Below, one piece after another: positions 5,340 through 6,767 of a stretch of DNA of 6,767 nucleotides. This stretch comes from Oscillospiraceae bacterium. GTDB taxonomy: Bacteria; Bacillota_A; Clostridia; Oscillospirales; Oscillospiraceae. The DNA is taken from assembly GCA_017411665.1 (NCBI GenBank), contig JAFQPT010000033.1, forward strand, positions 1 to 6,767. Direction: 5' to 3'. The notes beneath the pieces are model-generated. The model was not told the DNA's origin, ran no database searches, and saw only the letters and a list, made by a program, of their open reading frames with translations. A program made the translations under genes and the position numbers. Position 1 is the stretch's first letter. Every line of letters starts with the position of its first letter.

Positions 5340-6767
5340 ATGATACAGAGCATTATCAAGCGAGACGGCCGCGTGGTGCTGTACGACCAGAACAAGATTG
5401 CAGCAGCGATTCTGCGCGCACTGGAAGCAGCCCACGAAGGCAACGCAGCCGACGCAGCCATTGTGGCAAACGACGTGCAGCGAGAGCTGGAAAGTCAGTT
5501 TAAAAACAGCAATCCCAATATTGAAGCCATTCAGGATACCGTAGAACGTCAGCTGATGAATCACGGCTTCAACGCCGCAGCCAAGGCATACATTCTTTAC
5601 CGCGCTACCCGTACCCGCGCAAGAGAAGCCAACACCCATCTGATGAAGACCATCGATGAGATTACCAAGATTGATGCCCGCATCAGCGACATGACGCGAG
5701 ACAACGCAAACATCGACGGCAACACCGCCATGGGCAGCATGCTGCAGATTGGCTCCGCAGGGGCTAAAGCATACAATGAAATGTATCTGCTGCGTCCCGA
5801 GCATGCAAAGGCATACCGCGAAGGCGATATTCACATCCATGACTTTGACTTCTATTCTCTGACCACCACCTGCTGCCAGATTGACATCCTCAAGCTGTTC
5901 AAGGGCGGCTTCTCCACCGGTCACGGTTATCTACGTGAGCCCAACGGCATCCAGAGCTATGACGCTCTGGCAGCCATCGCCATCCAGTCCAACCAAAATG
6001 ACCAGCATGGCGGTCAGTCCATCCCCAACTTCGACTACGGCATGGCGGAAGGCGTGGCAAAGACCTACCGCAAGACCTATATCCGTCAGCTGACTGAAGC
6101 AGTGGAAGACATTCTGGACAAGGACGACGAACGGGATGAAGTGGAAGACATCATCATGAACGCCGAAAAGCGCTGCAGCGAACGCGTCCGTCTGGAAAAC
6201 AAGCCCATCTTCGATGCAACCGTAGCCGCAGGCATCGCAGCCGCCTACCCCATCAAGGAAGCTGCAGCAAAGACTCTGGTAGCTCGCGTGAGAAAGCGCG
6301 CAATCAAGCGTACCGACCGCGATACTTATCAGGCGATGGAAGGCTTTGTCCACAATCTGAACACCATGCACTCCCGTGCAGGTGCGCAGACCCCCTTCTC
6401 CTCCATCAACTATGGCACCGATACCACGCCCGAAGGTCGCATGGTCATCCGCAATATTCTCATGGCACTGGATGCAGGTCTGGGTCACGGGGAAACCTGC
6501 ATCTTCCCCATCCATATTTACATGGTCATGGAAGGCGTCAACTACACCGACGGCGACCCCAACTACGATTTGTTCCGCTTGAGCTGCAAGGTCAGCGCAA
6601 AGCGACTGTTCCCCAACTACACCTTCCTGGACGCACCCTTCAACCTGCAGTACTATGTCCCCGGCCGCCCCGAAACAGAAGTGGCTACCATGGGCTGCCG
6701 TACCCGCGTTATGGGCAACGTCTATGACCCCACTCATCAGATTGCCTACTCCCGCGGCAACCTGTCC
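5340..6767 (+). CDS. nrdD: Anaerobic (class III) ribonucleoside-triphosphate reductase, 3' end missing
   Basis: From ATG 5340, with AAAGG ending 9 nt upstream, 476 codons run to the window edge without a stop; full proteins are about 700-780 residues. NrdD reduces ribonucleoside triphosphates to deoxynucleotides in the absence of oxygen, using a glycyl radical installed by the radical-SAM activase NrdG. An N-terminal ATP-cone (about 1-95, starting IKRDGRVVLYDQNKIAAAIL) indicates allosteric control by ATP/dATP. The barrel domain shows HIHDFDFYSLTTTCCQID (165-182) with Cys178/Cys179, of which one should be the conserved active-site Cys, then NDQHGGQSIPNFDYGM, HSRAGAQTPFSSINYGTDT (344-362), and TMGCRTRV, in which Cys453 is the expected thiyl-radical residue. 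The Zn-binding tail and glycyl-radical motif lie beyond the window, and nrdG would be expected downstream. GETCIFPI has Cys387 where I would expect Pro. A tandem NrdR-box pair over the promoter suggests NrdR repression. Confidence 0.97.
   Translation, partial: MIQSIIKRDGRVVLYDQNKIAAAILRALEAAHEGNAADAAIVANDVQRELESQFKNSNPNIEAIQDTVERQLMNHGFNAAAKAYILYRATRTRAREANTHLMKTIDEITKIDARISDMTRDNANIDGNTAMGSMLQIGSAGAKAYNEMYLLRPEHAKAYREGDIHIHDFDFYSLTTTCCQIDILKLFKGGFSTGHGYLREPNGIQSYDALAAIAIQSNQNDQHGGQSIPNFDYGMAEGVAKTYRKTYIRQLTEAVEDILDKDDERDEVEDIIMNAEKRCSERVRLENKPIFDATVAAGIAAAYPIKEAAAKTLVARVRKRAIKRTDRDTYQAMEGFVHNLNTMHSRAGAQTPFSSINYGTDTTPEGRMVIRNILMALDAGLGHGETCIFPIHIYMVMEGVNYTDGDPNYDLFRLSCKVSAKRLFPNYTFLDAPFNLQYYVPGRPETEVATMGCRTRVMGNVYDPTHQIAYSRGNLS

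Noticed and set aside
5288..5503. 71-codon plus-strand frame beginning in the nrdD leader, a possible leader peptide
   Set aside because: No ribosome site before its ATG, and it overlaps the nrdD start out of frame for most of its length.
5313..6737. Two long minus-strand open frames (203 and 268 codons) opposite nrdD
   Set aside because: The plus strand carries an unmistakable class III reductase; these frames have no recognisable domain or ribosome site.
1..6767. Mobile elements, CRISPR, tRNA/rRNA or a defence/biosynthetic system
   Set aside because: No transposase, terminal repeats, repeat-spacer array or RNA gene was recognised; the four genes are ordinary families and gene spacing looks native.

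Overview
The window looks like chromosomal DNA from an anaerobic, fermentative member of the Clostridia. A gut Oscillospirales/Ruminococcaceae-type organism is my inference. The grounds are an oxygen-sensitive class III ribonucleotide reductase, a membrane-anchored GH3 glycosidase with the permuted domain order known from Ruminococcus/Butyrivibrio, strong GCA/CCC/CTG codon preference in moderately GC-rich genes, and AT-rich spacers with sigma-A-type promoters. I see no tRNA, rRNA, CRISPR array, transposase or phage gene.

Layout: (1) 1-2540, minus strand: a GH3 glycoside hydrolase cut by the left window edge, with an N-terminal membrane anchor and the catalytic barrel placed after the sandwich domain. 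(2) 2541-2740: a compact divergent promoter region with two -10 boxes facing away from each other, a 10-bp palindrome, a 9-bp inverted repeat flanking the promoters, and a Rex-like imperfect palindrome. (3) 2741-3304, plus strand: a TetR/AcrR-family regulator. (4) 3331-3366: a bidirectional intrinsic terminator between convergent genes. (5) 3370-5061, minus strand: a CoA-disulfide reductase/NADH-dependent persulfide reductase-type flavoprotein with a C-terminal rhodanese domain. (6) 5062-5339: a second divergent promoter region, with a TTGACA promoter for the rightward gene, two NrdR-box-like sequences 16 bp apart and a hairpin in the leader. (7) 5340-6767, plus strand: nrdD, the anaerobic ribonucleoside-triphosphate reductase, cut by the right edge.

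How the parts may work together: the TetR regulator probably controls itself and/or the divergent GH3 enzyme, which would act on sugars at the outer face of the membrane. NrdD makes deoxynucleotides without oxygen and is probably repressed by NrdR through the tandem boxes over its promoter. The divergent CoA-disulfide/persulfide reductase is a thiol-redox enzyme, so this pair may reflect a redox/oxygen-defence neighbourhood, though shared control is only inferred.

Nothing here is clearly a new biological system. The best leads are the NrdR operator pair, the shared repeats and Rex-like site in the GH3/TetR spacer, and the permuted GH3 with an Asn in place of the usual Asp of its DGP motif. 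Two very long antisense open frames (about 835 and 535 codons) are judged to be shadows of real genes.
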